A stretch of DNA of 64,000 nt from Diploptera punctata. Lineage: Eukaryota > Arthropoda > Insecta > Blattodea > Blaberidae. Each line of letters starts with the position of its first letter. Position 1 is the stretch's first letter. The DNA lies in contig JASPKZ010000419.1 of assembly GCA_030220185.1 (NCBI GenBank), positions 3,925,501 through 3,989,500 on the forward strand. Reading direction: 5' to 3'. The notes under the pieces were generated by a model, which saw only the letters and a program-made list of their open reading frames with translations, did no database searches and was not told the origin of the DNA. The position numbers and the translations under genes are program-made. Shown piece after piece: positions 1 through 10,626 of the stretch.

Positions 1-959
1 TTTTATTTTTCTGCACTCCAACTTTATATGAACTTTAATTATGGCAAATATCAGACTCCTCCGTGCACGAAATGTGCTTAAAAAGGGGTGCAAAGTTTTT
101 CCTTCACGTATTAATAATGTAGATATAGAATAGAACTAATGACATGTAGCACTGTGTGTTTGTTTTTTTCAGATTGTAGGCGCCGTCACTACGTACCTGG
201 TGATTCTGATTCAGTTTCAACTGTCTTTCTCCAATACTGATATTAAACATAATGTCACATCATCCAATTACACTCATGTATTAGAAACGTCCTTGAATTA
301 ATATACTTTTAAACCTTCTTCCTGTTTTGTGAACTTTGTAATTTACGATTTTATTTATTTTTTGTTCTCAGTAAAATTTTATTTGCGTGTTCTCACCACA
401 CCTCTGATATAATCGTTTTCACAATATTTCTATAAATGCATTGACGTTAGAGTAGCGTGATGAGCTGAATAGGACTAATGAGATCACATTAGTTGCGTTA
501 CAGTTTACAGGTTTACGATACAATTAATATACTGCATTCAAGGGATTATGTTTAGTTTGAATGGAACACAATCCTCTTCAGCTATTTTTCTTAGCCTCTT
601 ATATTTCCTTTTTGTAAATATTCCTAGATTTCTTATATTCTACTTCATATATATTTCGAAAGGCATTACATTTGGATCGTTTAAATCTTCTCTGACATGC
701 AAGACAGTGTTTTCTTGGTATTTCTAGTTCAGTTGACCACCAGTAGTTCTTGACTTGTTGTTTAGATAATTTAGGCAGATGTGAATCGGAAATATTTTGT
801 ACTGTATCAGTAAGATCGTCAACGGTTCTGTTAAGAGATTCCGATGTATCTGCCTTAGCTATACAATAAGAGAAATGAGGAAGTCATGACACAACAGCCT
901 TGTCAAAATGGTGCCATTTAACATTATTTGTTTTGAATTTGCGTGTAGGATATAGGTGA
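1..959. other. AT-rich stretch, no gene recognised
   Basis: No long reading frame, RNA gene or clear repeat boundary was seen. The sequence is AT-rich and ends where the Penelope-like 3' region begins. Nothing more can be supported. Confidence 0.6.
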
Positions 960-1133
960 CGAGGAGGATAATTATTTTTTATGTTAGCAGTTAGCTTAAT
1001 TTTAATTATTAATTAAATAAAAATAAAAACTTAGTTTTATTTGATTTTCATATTTTTTATTAAGATATAATTCAGTGACAGCTGTTTCGGTACTCTGTAC
1101 CTTCTTCCGACATGTTAACAAATTATGAATTGT
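960..1133 (-). mobile_element. Penelope-like element 3' terminal region (part 1)
   Basis: Read on the minus strand, this matches the plus-strand repeat at about 35150-35320 through an AT-rich tract and the block GGTAC-AGA-GTACC-GAAAC-AGCTGTC. That block resembles the hammerhead-ribozyme-like core reported in PLE termini. Here the expected CTGA reads CGGA, so this copy looks defective. It stops at the 8-bp duplication flanking the hAT element, and the PLE probably resumes at 5085. Assignment to a PLE rests on the GIY-YIG-like fragment at 6121-6350 on the same strand. Confidence 0.6.
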
Positions 1134-1411
1134 GTTATTATTAGTGATGGGTAATTCGAGAGTGAGTCGTTTAAAAAGAACGCTTCACTACAGTGATGCG
1201 TCAAATAGTTACTCACTTTTAGTGAACTGCCAGTTCAGAGTTCACTACTGCTACTTAAAATTAAAATTTACTTTTTATTTCAAGCTCTAGATGTCTCGCT
1301 CCAAATCAACTTTCGCTCATTCGTTCATTACTCTACATTTCTCCGTCCATCGACCTTGCATGTCCCCACCTCTTTCCTACGTCATCCATATCGTTCGTAC
1401 CGCAGTGAGTG

Positions 1412-1612
1412 AGGAACGAACTATCTTGCCAGAGTGAACTGCCATAGAGGAACGAACTATCTCGCCTGAGTGAAGTTACATAGAAGAACGAACTACCATG
1501 GAAGAGTGAAGAGCCTTAGATGAACGAAGTGGTATCAAAGAACGAACTACCTTGGAAGAGTGAAGTGTCTTAGAGGAACGAACTAACTTGACAGAGTGAA
1601 CTGGCTTTAAAC
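1412..1612. repeat. Subterminal direct repeats of the hAT element
   Basis: Six imperfect units, each starting with GAACGAACTA or a close variant and followed by an AGAGTGAA block, lie about 37 bases apart (starts near 1412, 1450, 1487, 1521, 1539, 1576). The same GAACGAACTA word occurs twice near the other end, around 4989 and 5033. In hAT elements such repeats are usual transposase-binding sites; that role is inferred. Confidence 0.75.
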
Positions 1613-1845
1613 ATTCAGTACTTCAAACTCTCAACATTCGACACGTTCATTCATTCAGTACATGTACACTCTTAGACAAAAAAAAGTCATCTCTTGATTC
1701 TATCAACCGATCGGGGAACTTCGTGAGCACTCGCAGAAGCCTTATTCACATTAACACGTTTTCAGTAATTGTACTGTGGTGTTTGCTAGTTAACGTAGTG
1801 CACACTCAAGTAACATAAAAGAGAGAGCTTGCCTTTGTGTGTTTC

Positions 1846-1918
1846 CATGGTCGAGCGGTTTAACACACAACATCTGCGTTCGTAACCTCACGGGTTCGAT
1901 TCCCGTTCTACTTTTTTT
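1846..1918 (+). tRNA. tRNA-like sequence, probably pseudogene or SINE head
   Basis: An A-box-like TGGTCGAGCGG is followed about 40 bases later by a perfect B box GGTTCGATTCC within a paired T arm (CGGG..CCCG). A run of eight T directly follows, as a polymerase III terminator would. The D and anticodon arms do not fold convincingly and the acceptor ends do not pair, so a functional tRNA is unlikely. The A box resembles tRNA-Leu or tRNA-Ser. It lies inside the hAT element. Confidence 0.55.
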
Positions 1919-2667
1919 TACTGAATATTACGATAGCATTTCGCCTGTAATATAGTTTCATATTTAATTTTATATTTGAGTTTTATGGCTTTAATGCACA
2001 CACAAAACACATAAATGAAAACCTTCTAATAATTAAATGAAGAAAGAAAATAATATCTTCTAAAATGAAACTTTAACAAAAATAAAATCAATATCGGGTA
2101 TATGAATCCTCAGCATCTATTGCCGCCGTCAATCTGCGGGACATTGATGCAATCAAATTTCTACAGGAACGTGGACGATCGGCTAGAGTATCTCAGGCGT
2201 CTTGAATTTGTGCCCATTAGCCATGTTTGTTTTTCGTGCATCTGCAGGCCAATTAGAGTTCATCTCTATTTTCATCTTAGCCCATATATTTTCGATTGGA
2301 CTCAACCTGGTGAATAGCGAAATTTGATTTGCCTTCTCCTTTAACAATGAAATAAAATTTCGCTAAACATATTTCAGAAAGCGGCCACAGTTTCAACAAT
2401 ATCGATAATACAATGTAAATTATACACAGAGAAAACAACAGACACAAAATTAACATTTTACAAGAAATCGAAATTATCAAAAAGGTCAAGAATACAAACA
2501 TTCTCAACGAAAATGTGCCTAATAAGCAAAACCCTCTATTAGACATACAGTTAATTCAATACTACTACAACAACTCCAGAAGATGAAGCATGCATCGAAA
2601 GGCCTAGAGTGAAATCAACGAACATTGTAGATAGTTGAGGAAGACGGTTGTATACAAGGTAAAAATA

Positions 2668-3180
2668 AAGAATAGTTTAAACAAACTAAAACAACACGCT
2701 TTATTAGAAACCGAACAGAAAATGAAAAATAATTTTATTTTCCAAAACGCTTGGGATAAAATTAAAGTGGTCAACAAAAAAATAATCTCCAACACATCTA
2801 GAATAAAACTAGAGTTATCTACAAAAAAAATTTAATATCCAAAGCATGGGGTGCTCTATATCATTAACACTTATATTTGATAATAAACAGATATTGGTAA
2901 AAGTAAAGTCTCTAAGAATAAAACGTAAAAACAGTTAAAAAGCACCCAACGATTTTGATGGTAGTTTTTTTGTAGATAACTCTAGTTTCATTCTAGATGT
3001 GTTAGAGAAAATTTTTTTGTTGACCACTTTAATTTTTTTCCCCAAACGTGTTGGAAATTAAAATTATTTTTTTATTTTTTTGTACGAATTTCTAATTAAG
3101 TTTTTTAAACTATTATTTATTTTTTTTATTTTTTAGTTTGGCTATCTAATAAAGCGTGTTGTTTCAGTTTTTAAACTATT
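2668..3180. repeat. Large inverted repeat (fold-back), arms about 165-210 bp
   Basis: The left arm (about 2668-2832) and the reverse complement of the right arm (about 2969-3180) share long blocks, including AACACGCTTTATTAG, AAAGTGGTCAACAAAAAAA, ACACATCTAGAAT and CTAGAGTTATCTACAAAAAA. A spacer of about 135 bases separates them. No protein is encoded. It looks like a fold-back or MITE-type insertion in the hAT element; its family is not recognised and no TSD was confirmed. Confidence 0.7.
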
Positions 3181-3265
3181 GTTTATTTTTTTATTTTTAG
3201 TTTAATTGATTGCCATAAACCGGAATCCCATTAAAATTTAAATGCTTAATACTTTTCTAAAAAAA

Positions 3266-3356
3266 CCTCCGGCCCGGATTTGAACCAGTGACCTATTGAT
3301 TGGTGAAATTATATAGCACTACAGTCCACCGCTCTATTAGCTGAGCTCTTACAACG
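3266..3356 (-). tRNA. tRNA-Tyr-like (GTA) with intron, degenerate
   Basis: On the minus strand the order is GCTCAGCTAATAGAGC (D arm), GTGGACTGTAG (anticodon GTA context), an intron-sized insert, then AATAGGTC and the T arm with GGTTCAAATCC, and a run of seven T soon after. Animal tRNA-Tyr(GTA) genes typically carry an intron here, and the spacing agrees. The acceptor strands (GTTGTAA and CCGGAGG) do not pair, so this is probably a pseudogene or a retroposed copy rather than a working gene. It lies inside the hAT element. Confidence 0.6.
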
Positions 3357-3767
3357 ATTGACTAAAAAGTCGATAAGTCCGCAACCTATTACACAGGTTT
3401 TTATTTTTTCGATTTTCCGATGATTCTGGTCAGGATTTTAGAAAACAAACTATGAAATTATTGTATTGTCAAGGGTCCTTTACAAGTATACAAAGTTTCA
3501 AGTCGATCCAAGGTTTTTAAGTGGATGAAAATCGTGTTCAAAGATTCCGTTACATAGATACAGGTTCGTTACATAGCCATATACAGGTCAAGCTAATATA
3601 AAGCGTGTAAAAATATATAATTTAACATTGTTATAACCTCAACGGTATAAAAAATTATGAACTTAAAAAGTATAGATTAATTCAAATGTCCAAATAAAAT
3701 GCATTTAATTCATAAAACGTTTTAATACATATATCACGAAAAAAACTGCGTAATTGAAGACGCGTAC

Positions 3768-3915
3768 CTGCGATCTTCATTAACAAAATACAGTGACCGC
3801 GTGCTTTATACCGCTGAGCTATCGGGACACGTAGAAGAGTCTTCAGTTCATGCCACATAACACAGTAGCTCAGGGACTGCACACTTATGACTAGTTTCCT
3901 AGTTTGAACCCAGCG
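3768..3915. other. Two degenerate tRNA-like (SINE-like) fragments
   Basis: The minus strand of about 3768-3845 has an A-box-like TAGCTCAGCGGTATAAAGC followed by GATCGCAGGTACGCG in the B-box position. On the plus strand, about 3862-3915 pairs TAGCTCAGGGACTGC with AGTTTGAACCC. Each has one good and one weak box, so these look like old tRNA-derived retroposon heads. Confidence 0.35.
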
Positions 3916-4210
3916 CTGTGCCGAGTATGTCTTAGAAGAAATGTGCGTACAAGAGATGACTCATTTTTTTGTTGAAGGGTGTACATTATGGCACCTTCCC
4001 GCCTCTTGCTTACGTCATCACTCATACGCAGCATTAATCAGGGATTACTCCTTTTGATCTACGGTACTACTAACGCTACAAATCTAATGTAGTCTAACAT
4101 TACAATCACTTTACATTTTATTTACAGGAATTCCAAAAAATCCATTTTATCCAAGTTTTAAAACAACAAGGTTTACAAAAAGCTGTTGCAAAATTTAGTA
4201 AAAATCTTAC
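3916..4210. other. Unassigned interior of the hAT element
   Basis: No frame or repeat was recognised. The stretch immediately below 4211 would be the intron following the BED exon on the minus strand. Confidence 0.4.
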
Positions 4211-4375
4211 CTTGCTAAACATTTAGAGCAAATATGCCGTGCAAGTTTAAAAGCATCCCGCCCCTTGAATGAAACTGTGTTTAGAACAAAAGTTACACTT
4301 TGCTTTACCATCGCCTAAATCGGCGAAGAAACCCCAAATTTCACTACTTTTTCTTGATCGCGAATTAGAAGCCAT
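4211..4375 (-). pseudogene. BED-type zinc-finger exon 1 of a hAT transposase
   Basis: Reading on the minus strand from ATG at 4375, the product begins MASNSRSRKSSEIW and continues GFFADLGDGKAKCNFCSK. After a frameshift the downstream frame gives FKLARHICSKCLA. This supplies the aromatic W..FF, the C-x2-C pair and the H-x4-C of a BED finger, the DNA-binding domain at the N-terminus of hAT transposases. A GTAAGAT splice-donor-like sequence follows directly at 4210. The catalytic exon was not found lower in the element, and the frameshift between the two halves makes it non-functional. It starts about 700 bases from the right terminus, a normal layout for a hAT gene. Confidence 0.7.
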
Positions 4376-5060
4376 TCTGTAAAAGTGCACACACAAGGCT
4401 AAATTTTGTTGGCCTACGCAGTATTCAGCCTCTTTATATTTTTAGTTTAGGGGTTGTAAAGATTAAGACCAAGTAATTGCCAATCGTACGATTTTGCATA
4501 TTTCTTTCTTTTTAAAGAACTATTATGCAAATAATATGTGTAAATAATACACATATAAATTAAATAAAATATATCTTCCTTAAAAGTTTTAAAATACTCC
4601 ACACATTTTTTTTCTTCAAATTATAGAGTTACGATTTTGTTTTTTTTTTATTAACATTTACAACTTGAAATAAAATATGTAAACATTGAAAATCTGTATA
4701 TAAATAAAATTATGCAAACAATACAGTTATAACAGAAATAAAAATGAGGTATAAATAATTATAAAATAAACAAACGTATGGTAGCAGTCTTATTAGAATT
4801 TTTCATACTCAAATAAATTAAAATAGAATTTACAGAACTATTTCCGTTTATCTTTAAAATCCACAGCTACCATGTGGTTGGTTAATGTCAAGTCACCCCA
4901 TGCTCGTGTCTTCGTGCTTCCCCCTCCAGCCCATATTCTGGCTTTTTTTTTTTTGCTTGGCGAATGAAGGGCCTCCCTAAAATTTTGTGAACGAACTAGT
5001 TGGATTGAATGGTTCACAAAAGTGAGTGCGAGTGAACGAACTACTTCTCGAAATGAACTG
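4376..5060. other. hAT right end, non-coding
   Basis: AT-rich sequence upstream of the BED exon, ending in subterminal GAACGAACTA motifs near 4989 and 5033. No other feature was recognised. Confidence 0.5.
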
Positions 5061-5084
5061 GTTGGGCACAACGCTAGTTATTAT

Positions 5085-5144
5085 AGTACATATCAACTGA
5101 TCTAAGCAACAATACTACAATAATTTATTTTAAATTTTAAATTT
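5085..5144 (-). mobile_element. Penelope-like element fragment (part 2)
   Basis: A short AT-rich remnant lies between the hAT TSD and the TSD of the next LINE. Read on the minus strand it continues from the PLE coding end at 6121, past the 13-bp LINE TSD, and leads to the PLE 3' block below 1134. The assignment rests on the nested TSD logic rather than on internal similarity. Confidence 0.5.
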
Positions 5145-5157
5145 AAATTTAACAAAG

Positions 5158-6107
5158 CCACAACAATATATTACTAATATCTTCAACATCTATAATGATA
5201 ATGAAATCTCTGTTAAACAAGATGGCAAATTATCTTCTTGGGAAAAGATCAACACTGGAGTAAGACAGGGATGTGGACTTTCACCGGTGCTTTTCATTAT
5301 ATACATGAATAAATTAATAAATGAATGGAGGAAAACACAACGAGGATATATACCCATCAATAGGAACCTCAAACTCGATGCTATTCTTTTTGCAGACGAT
5401 TTAGCTCTTCTGACACTTTCCGAAAATGATTTGCAACGATCAATTTATAATTTACAAAAAAATAGGTGCCAAATTTAATATGGAAATATCAATTAACAAA
5501 ACTAAAATTATGGCATTTCATGGGAAGGACCCCATACAAAGTAAAATCTGTCTCCAGAATAAAATTTTAGAGAGATCTAATAAATTTAAATACCTTGGAT
5601 ATTATCTCTCTATCTGGGATGAAAAGGATATCCTTGAAAAAGTTACTAGTTATAATAAAAGTTTAGGAATTATTAATCAAGTTATGAAACCATCCCTTGT
5701 ACAAAAAAACACCAGATTACGTTTATATAACACTTTGGCTAGACCAGTGTTGACCTATGGTAGTGAAGCATGGACACTAAAAAAAACAACATGAAAGCAG
5801 AATAACGGCTTGTGAAATGAGATTCATGCGCAGAACAGCGGGTTACACACCAGATGGGATCGAAAAAGGAACACCGATATCTTAAAAGAATTGAAGTCTA
5901 CGCCAATTTTGGAATATATTGAACAGTACCAACTAAATTGGAAACACCATCTTGAAAGAATGAGTTCAAATCGGATCCCCAAAGCTATTTATAATTATAT
6001 ACCAAGAGGACGAAGATCACTGGGCCGTCCTATGAAACGCTGGAGGGAAAATTTTCTATAGGATCGTAACAGGCCTTGGCCTAATACTTGGAAGGAATAA
6101 GAAGAAG
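5158..6107 (+). mobile_element. 5'-truncated LINE (family C-like) with exact 13-bp TSD
   Basis: The copy carries the 3' half of a reverse transcriptase. It shows VRQGCGLSPVLF (about 5257-5292), LFADDLALL (catalytic YADD-box equivalent, about 5388-5414), an INKTKIMAF block, VLTYGSEAWTL (about 5746-5778) and a C-terminal RRSLGRPMKRW. Frameshifts occur near 5460 and 5790 and it has stop codons, so it is dead. It ends in a GAA-rich tail. The 13-bp sequence aaatttaacaaag occurs at 5145-5157 and 6108-6120, proving a target-primed insertion. It interrupts the C-terminal end of a minus-strand PLE. The clade is uncertain. Confidence 0.9.
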
Positions 6108-6120
6108 AAATTTAACAAAG

Positions 6121-6350
6121 GTGATTCATTCAAATCAAGTTGAGAATTTAACAGTTTATTACTACTTTTCAATTTATTTATTTCTATAGCCTCCAAAAGG
6201 TCCAAATTCTTACCCTTATCATAAACATATAGAATTTCAAAACTTGGATCAAAACAATGATTATCAAAACAATGATTAAATTGGAATACGTGGTTAGCAT
6301 ATTTTGAATGTTCTAAATTTATGTTATATGTTCTCATGTGTTCCTTTATC
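6121..6350 (-). pseudogene. Penelope-like element C-terminal (GIY-YIG-like) fragment
   Basis: The minus-strand frame reads EPRIKEHM, then SKYANHVFQFNHCF, FEILYVYDKGKNLDLLEAIE and KLLNSQLDLNESPLL. The pattern (R..EH, A.HV..H, LLEA.EI, LLN) matches the C-terminal GIY-YIG endonuclease of Penelope-like retroelements as I know it. A 12-base duplication adds a second NHCFD. The upstream PLE reverse transcriptase is not present next to it, because LINE A abuts at about 6351. Downstream the PLE is broken by the LINE at 5158-6107. Confidence 0.6.
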
Positions 6351-6777
6351 CGAGGCTCAGATGAGATCCCGCAGAACTGATAAAATCAGGGGGAGAAAAA
6401 TTGATGGACAAGATATGCTGATTGCTTAGTATGATTTGGGAAAAATAAGCTCTTCCAGATGAATTGAAGGAATCAATTATCGTACCAATTTATAAGAAAG
6501 GGATAAAACTGATTGCAACAACTACAGGGGCACCTCATTATTTTCAACTTCGTATAAATTCTAACAAATATATTAGTCAGCAGACTTACACCCTATATTG
6601 ATGACATTCTAGGAGATCACCAATGTCCATTTAAAAGAAACAGGTCTACAACAGATCAGATTTTTAATATAAGACAGATTTTAGAAAAGAAATGGGAATA
6701 TAATGGTACTGTACATCAACTATACGTAGACTTCAAAAAAGCATATGATTCAATTAAGAGGGAGAAGTTATATAGTA
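6351..6777 (+). mobile_element. LINE family A, part 1 (N-terminal reverse transcriptase)
   Basis: The decayed translation gives IPAELIKSGGEKLMDKI, ESIIVPIYKKG, CNNYRGTSL, FKRNRSTTDQIF and QLYVDFKKAYDSI, the ordered early motifs of a non-LTR reverse transcriptase, with scattered stops. The same sequence appears on the minus strand near 55380-55860. It is cut at 6777, where a family C LINE inserted and duplicated gaagttatatagta (6764-6777 and 7966-7979). Family A resumes at 7980. Confidence 0.85.
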
Positions 6778-7965
6778 ACATTTTAAATGGAAAATTGAAA
6801 AGTTTCAGTGAAAAATTCCTTATGGAATGTCAAAATGGATTTAGGAAAGGACGATCTTGTATTGATTCAGCATTTTCTGTTAAACTATTGCTTGAAAAAA
6901 GAAGAGAATTCAACTTAGAAACACATTTTGCTTTCATAGATTTTGAAAAAGCTTTCGACACAGTCAAGAGATCAAAACTCTTAAATATATTAGAAGACAG
7001 AAATATACCAAATTTACTTCGGCAGAACATACAAAATATTTACAAAGACAACACCATAAAGATTAAATTAAATAACAGATTTTCTGAAGAAGGAATTATA
7101 AATCGTGGTGTGAGACAAGGCTGCCCCCTATCCCCAACACTCTTTGCAATTTATATCAATGAAGTAATATGTTGCTGGAACAAAACATATAAATTCGGAA
7201 TAAGAATATCAAAAATAGAAAATTAAACACCCTATTGTTTGCAGATGACCAAATAATAATAGCAAATTCCGAAGATAATCTACAGAAAAGTCTGTATGAA
7301 CTTAACAAAATTACAGAAGAATATGGATTAAAGATATCTACAGAAAAAACAAAAATTATGGCATTTCAAGGTGTAGATCCTGTCAGAAGTAAAATTGTAC
7401 TGGACAATAAAATTTTGGAGGCAGGTGAATAATTTTACATATCTAGGATGCAATATCTCATATGAAGAAAAAAGGATGTAAATGCAAAAATATCTAAATT
7501 TTTAAGAATTTTAGGGTTAATAAATTCTATCTTCAAGCCACAGTTAGTGCAAAAGCATTCAAGACTGAAAGTATATAAAACACTGGCTCTTCCAACTCTT
7601 TTGTATGGTAGCGAAGTATGGACGTTGAAACAGAAGGATATACAGAGACTTAGATCTGCTGAAATGAGATATCTTCGGAGGACTGCAGGATACACACTAC
7701 TAGATCACAAAAAAAATGAAGACATCTTAGAAGAATTACACATGGAATCTTTAGAAAACAAAATTTCTGATTATAAGTCAAGATGGATACAACATGTTCA
7801 TCGAATGGAAGATCACAGAATACCCAAACTAATGTTAAGATATCAACCTGCAGGAAGAAGAAAACCAGGACGTCCACTCAAAAGACTTCTGGATGGTGTT
7901 TCTCTTGAGGCCGAAACAGGTCAACAAATGGCCTAAATTCGTGAATGTACTATGATGATGATGAT
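6778..7965 (+). mobile_element. LINE family C insertion with exact 14-bp TSD
   Basis: This 5'-truncated copy encodes reverse transcriptase: GFRKGRSCIDSAF, AFIDFEKAFDTVKRSK, RGVRQGCPLSPTLF (6795-7226), then after a frameshift LFADDQIIIA (about 7231-7260), IMAFQG, LLYGSEVWTLK (about 7598-7630) and GRRKPGRPLKRLLDG. It ends in a GAT repeat. The 14-bp TSD gaagttatatagta at 6764-6777 and 7966-7979 is exact. It lies within family A, so it is younger than that copy. Frameshifts at about 7226 and 7430-7545 make it inactive. Confidence 0.92.
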
Positions 7966-7979
7966 GAAGTTATATAGTA

Positions 7980-8740
7980 TTCTGTTGGAGTTTGGAATTG
8001 CTAAAAAGTTAGACTTATGCGAATGGCATAATGGCAGAAAGAATAGGGTGCGTGTAGGTAAACAGTTTTCGGACACTTTTGAAATCCGGAATGGGTTGAA
8101 GCAAGGAGATTCACTATCTCCTCTATTATTTAATTTTGTACTAGAGCATGCCATTAAATCTTTAGAGAATGAGGAAGGCTTACAACTCAATGGTATTAAT
8201 AAGCTGTTAGTTTATGCTGATGATGTAGTACTATTGGCCGATAGCGAGGAAATACTGAAGGACAACACGCACACACTATTGAGTAACACTAAGAAATTAA
8301 GATTGGAAGTAAATATCAATAAAACTAAATATATGGTCACACGTAGAAATATATTATATAATGGAAATGGACAGCTAATGACAAATGAGAGAAATTTTGA
8401 GGAAGTGGCTGAATTCAAATACCTAGGAACAATAATCACAAATAGGAATGGGATGCACAAAGAAATTAATCATGGGCTTAATTATGGAAATGCGTACTAT
8501 TATGCATTGCAGAGACTCTTGATGTCCCAACTCCTTTCAAAAAACGTTAAACTGAAAATATATAAAACTATTATTCTACCAGATATATTATATGGATGCA
8601 AAACATGGACTCTTACTTTAAGGGAGGAAAGGAGATTACAAGTATTTGAGAATAAAGTACTTAGGAAAAATTTTGGACCCATGAGAGATGAACAAACAGG
8701 TGAATGGAGACGACTACTTAACAATGAACTACATGGTCTT
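7980..8740 (+). mobile_element. LINE family A, part 2 (RT core and thumb)
   Basis: An open frame of 264 codons starts in the preceding TSD/tail (7952) and gives NGLKQGDSLSPLLFNFVLEH, KLLVYADDVVLLADSEE (catalytic YADD near 8212-8224), INKTKYMVTRR, EFKYLGTIIT, ILYGCKTWTLTLREERRL and VLRKNFGPMRDEQTGEW. It is the direct continuation of the frame broken at 6777. The copy stops near 8740 at the start of a different LINE (family D) and continues at about 10627. Confidence 0.9.
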
Positions 8741-10626
8741 AACTAGTAGTATCGGGAACTATGATTAGGGCGCTAATGGGAATTTATAAAAAAGTGGAGT
8801 TCTGTGTTAAATATGGGAGGGACCAAGTTTCAGAAAATATTAAAGGCAGTTAAGGGTGTAAAACAGGGATGCGTATTGTCACCATTGTCATTTAACTTAT
8901 TTATAGACGATGTATCTTTGATGCTGGAAGTAGAGGGGATCGATGCTCCTACGGTGGGTGAGCGAAGTATTCCTGTTCTAATGTATGCAGACGACTTATG
9001 CCTCTTTTCCACAAAAATAGATGGCATGCAGAAGGGTTTAGATTTACTATCGACATACTGTACGACTTGGGGACTTACTATTAACGTTAGCAAAACGAAA
9101 GCCATGACTTTTAAAAACGGGTCGGTATACAGCGGGAGGGAAAGGTGGACATACCGTGGTGAGAATTTAGAAAATGTTAAAAACTTTGTCTACTTGGGGA
9201 TGACTTTTAACAATGAATGGAAAATGGACGAGACACATCGAAAATGCAACAATGAGAGCTAGGTGCCGGACAAGCGAAATGCTTACTAATATGTAAAAAT
9301 TGCGAAACATACCGATGCGTACACTAGAACAGGTTTATTCTTCGACTGTGAGAGCGACCATGCTGTATGGCTCAGAATTATGGGGTTGGGAACGAACGGG
9401 GACACTAGATAAAATTCAACCTATGTTTCTTAAGAAAGCGATGAGATTAGCAACGGGGACTTCAAATTGTGGCATACTGAAGGAATTCGGTACATTTTCG
9501 GACACAATAAGGGGCAAAATTATGGCTTATTAAGTATTGGTTGGACATAATAAACGGGAATCAGGAGCAGAGTGTTACAATGAACAGAAAAGGCAGTGTG
9601 TTTCGGGAGAGATTGGGTAATCGGTGTAGAAAGGGGATTGAAGGGCATAGGGATGGGTTGGGTATGGGAGAGGAGTACGCGGAATAATATAAATGTTTGG
9701 AGGACAGTTAAGAAGAGACTAATCGATATAGACAGACAGTATATAGAAGCAGAGTGTAGCCAGAAAATATCGCTCACCCTGCAGACGGAACTGAAACTTT
9801 CGTGGGGAAGGGAGAAATATATTGACTCTTTGGATGGGGATGATAAAAGTGCTATTGCATGGTTTTATTTGGGGGGATGGATGGCCCATAATTTAACAAA
9901 TGATGAAGGCATTAAACTATGCCCACTATGCGATGACCATGAAAACTGGCAGCATATTATAGCATTCTGTAGAGAGACAGATCAACTTAGATTACAGATG
10001 CTGCCGGAGAGATTTCTCAGGTCGGATCGAGGGAGAGTGGCGTGTTGGGACCTTTTAGGACGGATCGAGAGTGAATCAAAAACATGCAAATTTTTGGGTA
10101 CAGTAAGAAAATTGAGATATAACAAAATTGTAGATTAAGGATATATGTATTAACAATAAGAAGAATCTCAATATGGTCATTGTTTTCGATCTTTAATCAT
10201 GTTATATAATAAGTAGGTCTGATAAGTTGAATAGTCTGATAGTGCACTTAATGTCTGCAGGGTCGGGGGAGGGGGATATGAGCGTGCGGTGTGTATATGT
10301 GTGGGGGTGTGTGGGTGTATGTGTGTGTGTTTTTTTTTCTAATTTGTTTTCTAGCATTTTTTTTTAATATTAATGTACGGAATGTGGATGAATGTAGATA
10401 TGTATTATTGTGATTTAGTGTAGACATAGATTTTACTTATATGTTGCCTGTTATTGTTTTTTGATACAGGTGTATTTGTAGGTATTTGTTTATATTATTA
10501 GTTTTATTTTTTATTCATGGAAAAATAATGCACGTACGGCCAAGCAGGCCCGTGCGCAATGTAAATGCATATGTATTTTCTTTATTCTGAAAAAAAGGCA
10601 ATACATTCCATTATTCTTCTTCTTCT
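8741..10626 (+). mobile_element. LINE family D, 3' half, inserted in family A
   Basis: Frames show KQGCVLSPLSFNLFIDDV, VLMYADDLCLFS (catalytic YADD at 8983-8994), NVSKTKAMTF, FVYLGMTF, ATMLYGSELWGW, and a C-terminal region (9596-10138) containing LCPLCDDHENWQHIIAFC, a C-x2-C..H-x4-C finger found at the end of some non-LTR elements. Frames are broken at about 9262 and 9533. A roughly 480-base 3' UTR follows with a TG-rich tract and a CTT-rich end. The body is unlike families A, C and E. The exact junctions and TSD could not be fixed; the boundaries come from where family A stops and restarts. Confidence 0.85.

Larger units (their letters stand above)
1142..5076 (-). mobile_element. hAT-superfamily DNA transposon, non-functional, 8-bp TSD
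   Basis: The ends read TAGTGATGGG on the left and, reverse-complemented, TAGCGTTGTG on the right, fitting the TAGNGNTG start of many hAT termini. An exact 8-bp duplication, gttattat, lies at 1134-1141 and 5077-5084, the TSD length of hAT elements. Both ends carry copies of an AACGAACTA-type motif, as expected of subterminal transposase-binding repeats. A BED-finger exon lies on the minus strand at 4211-4375. The rest of the 3.9 kb has no long frame and contains three or four tRNA-like relics and a large inverted repeat, so it is decayed and filled with later insertions. It sits inside a PLE. Confidence 0.85.
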
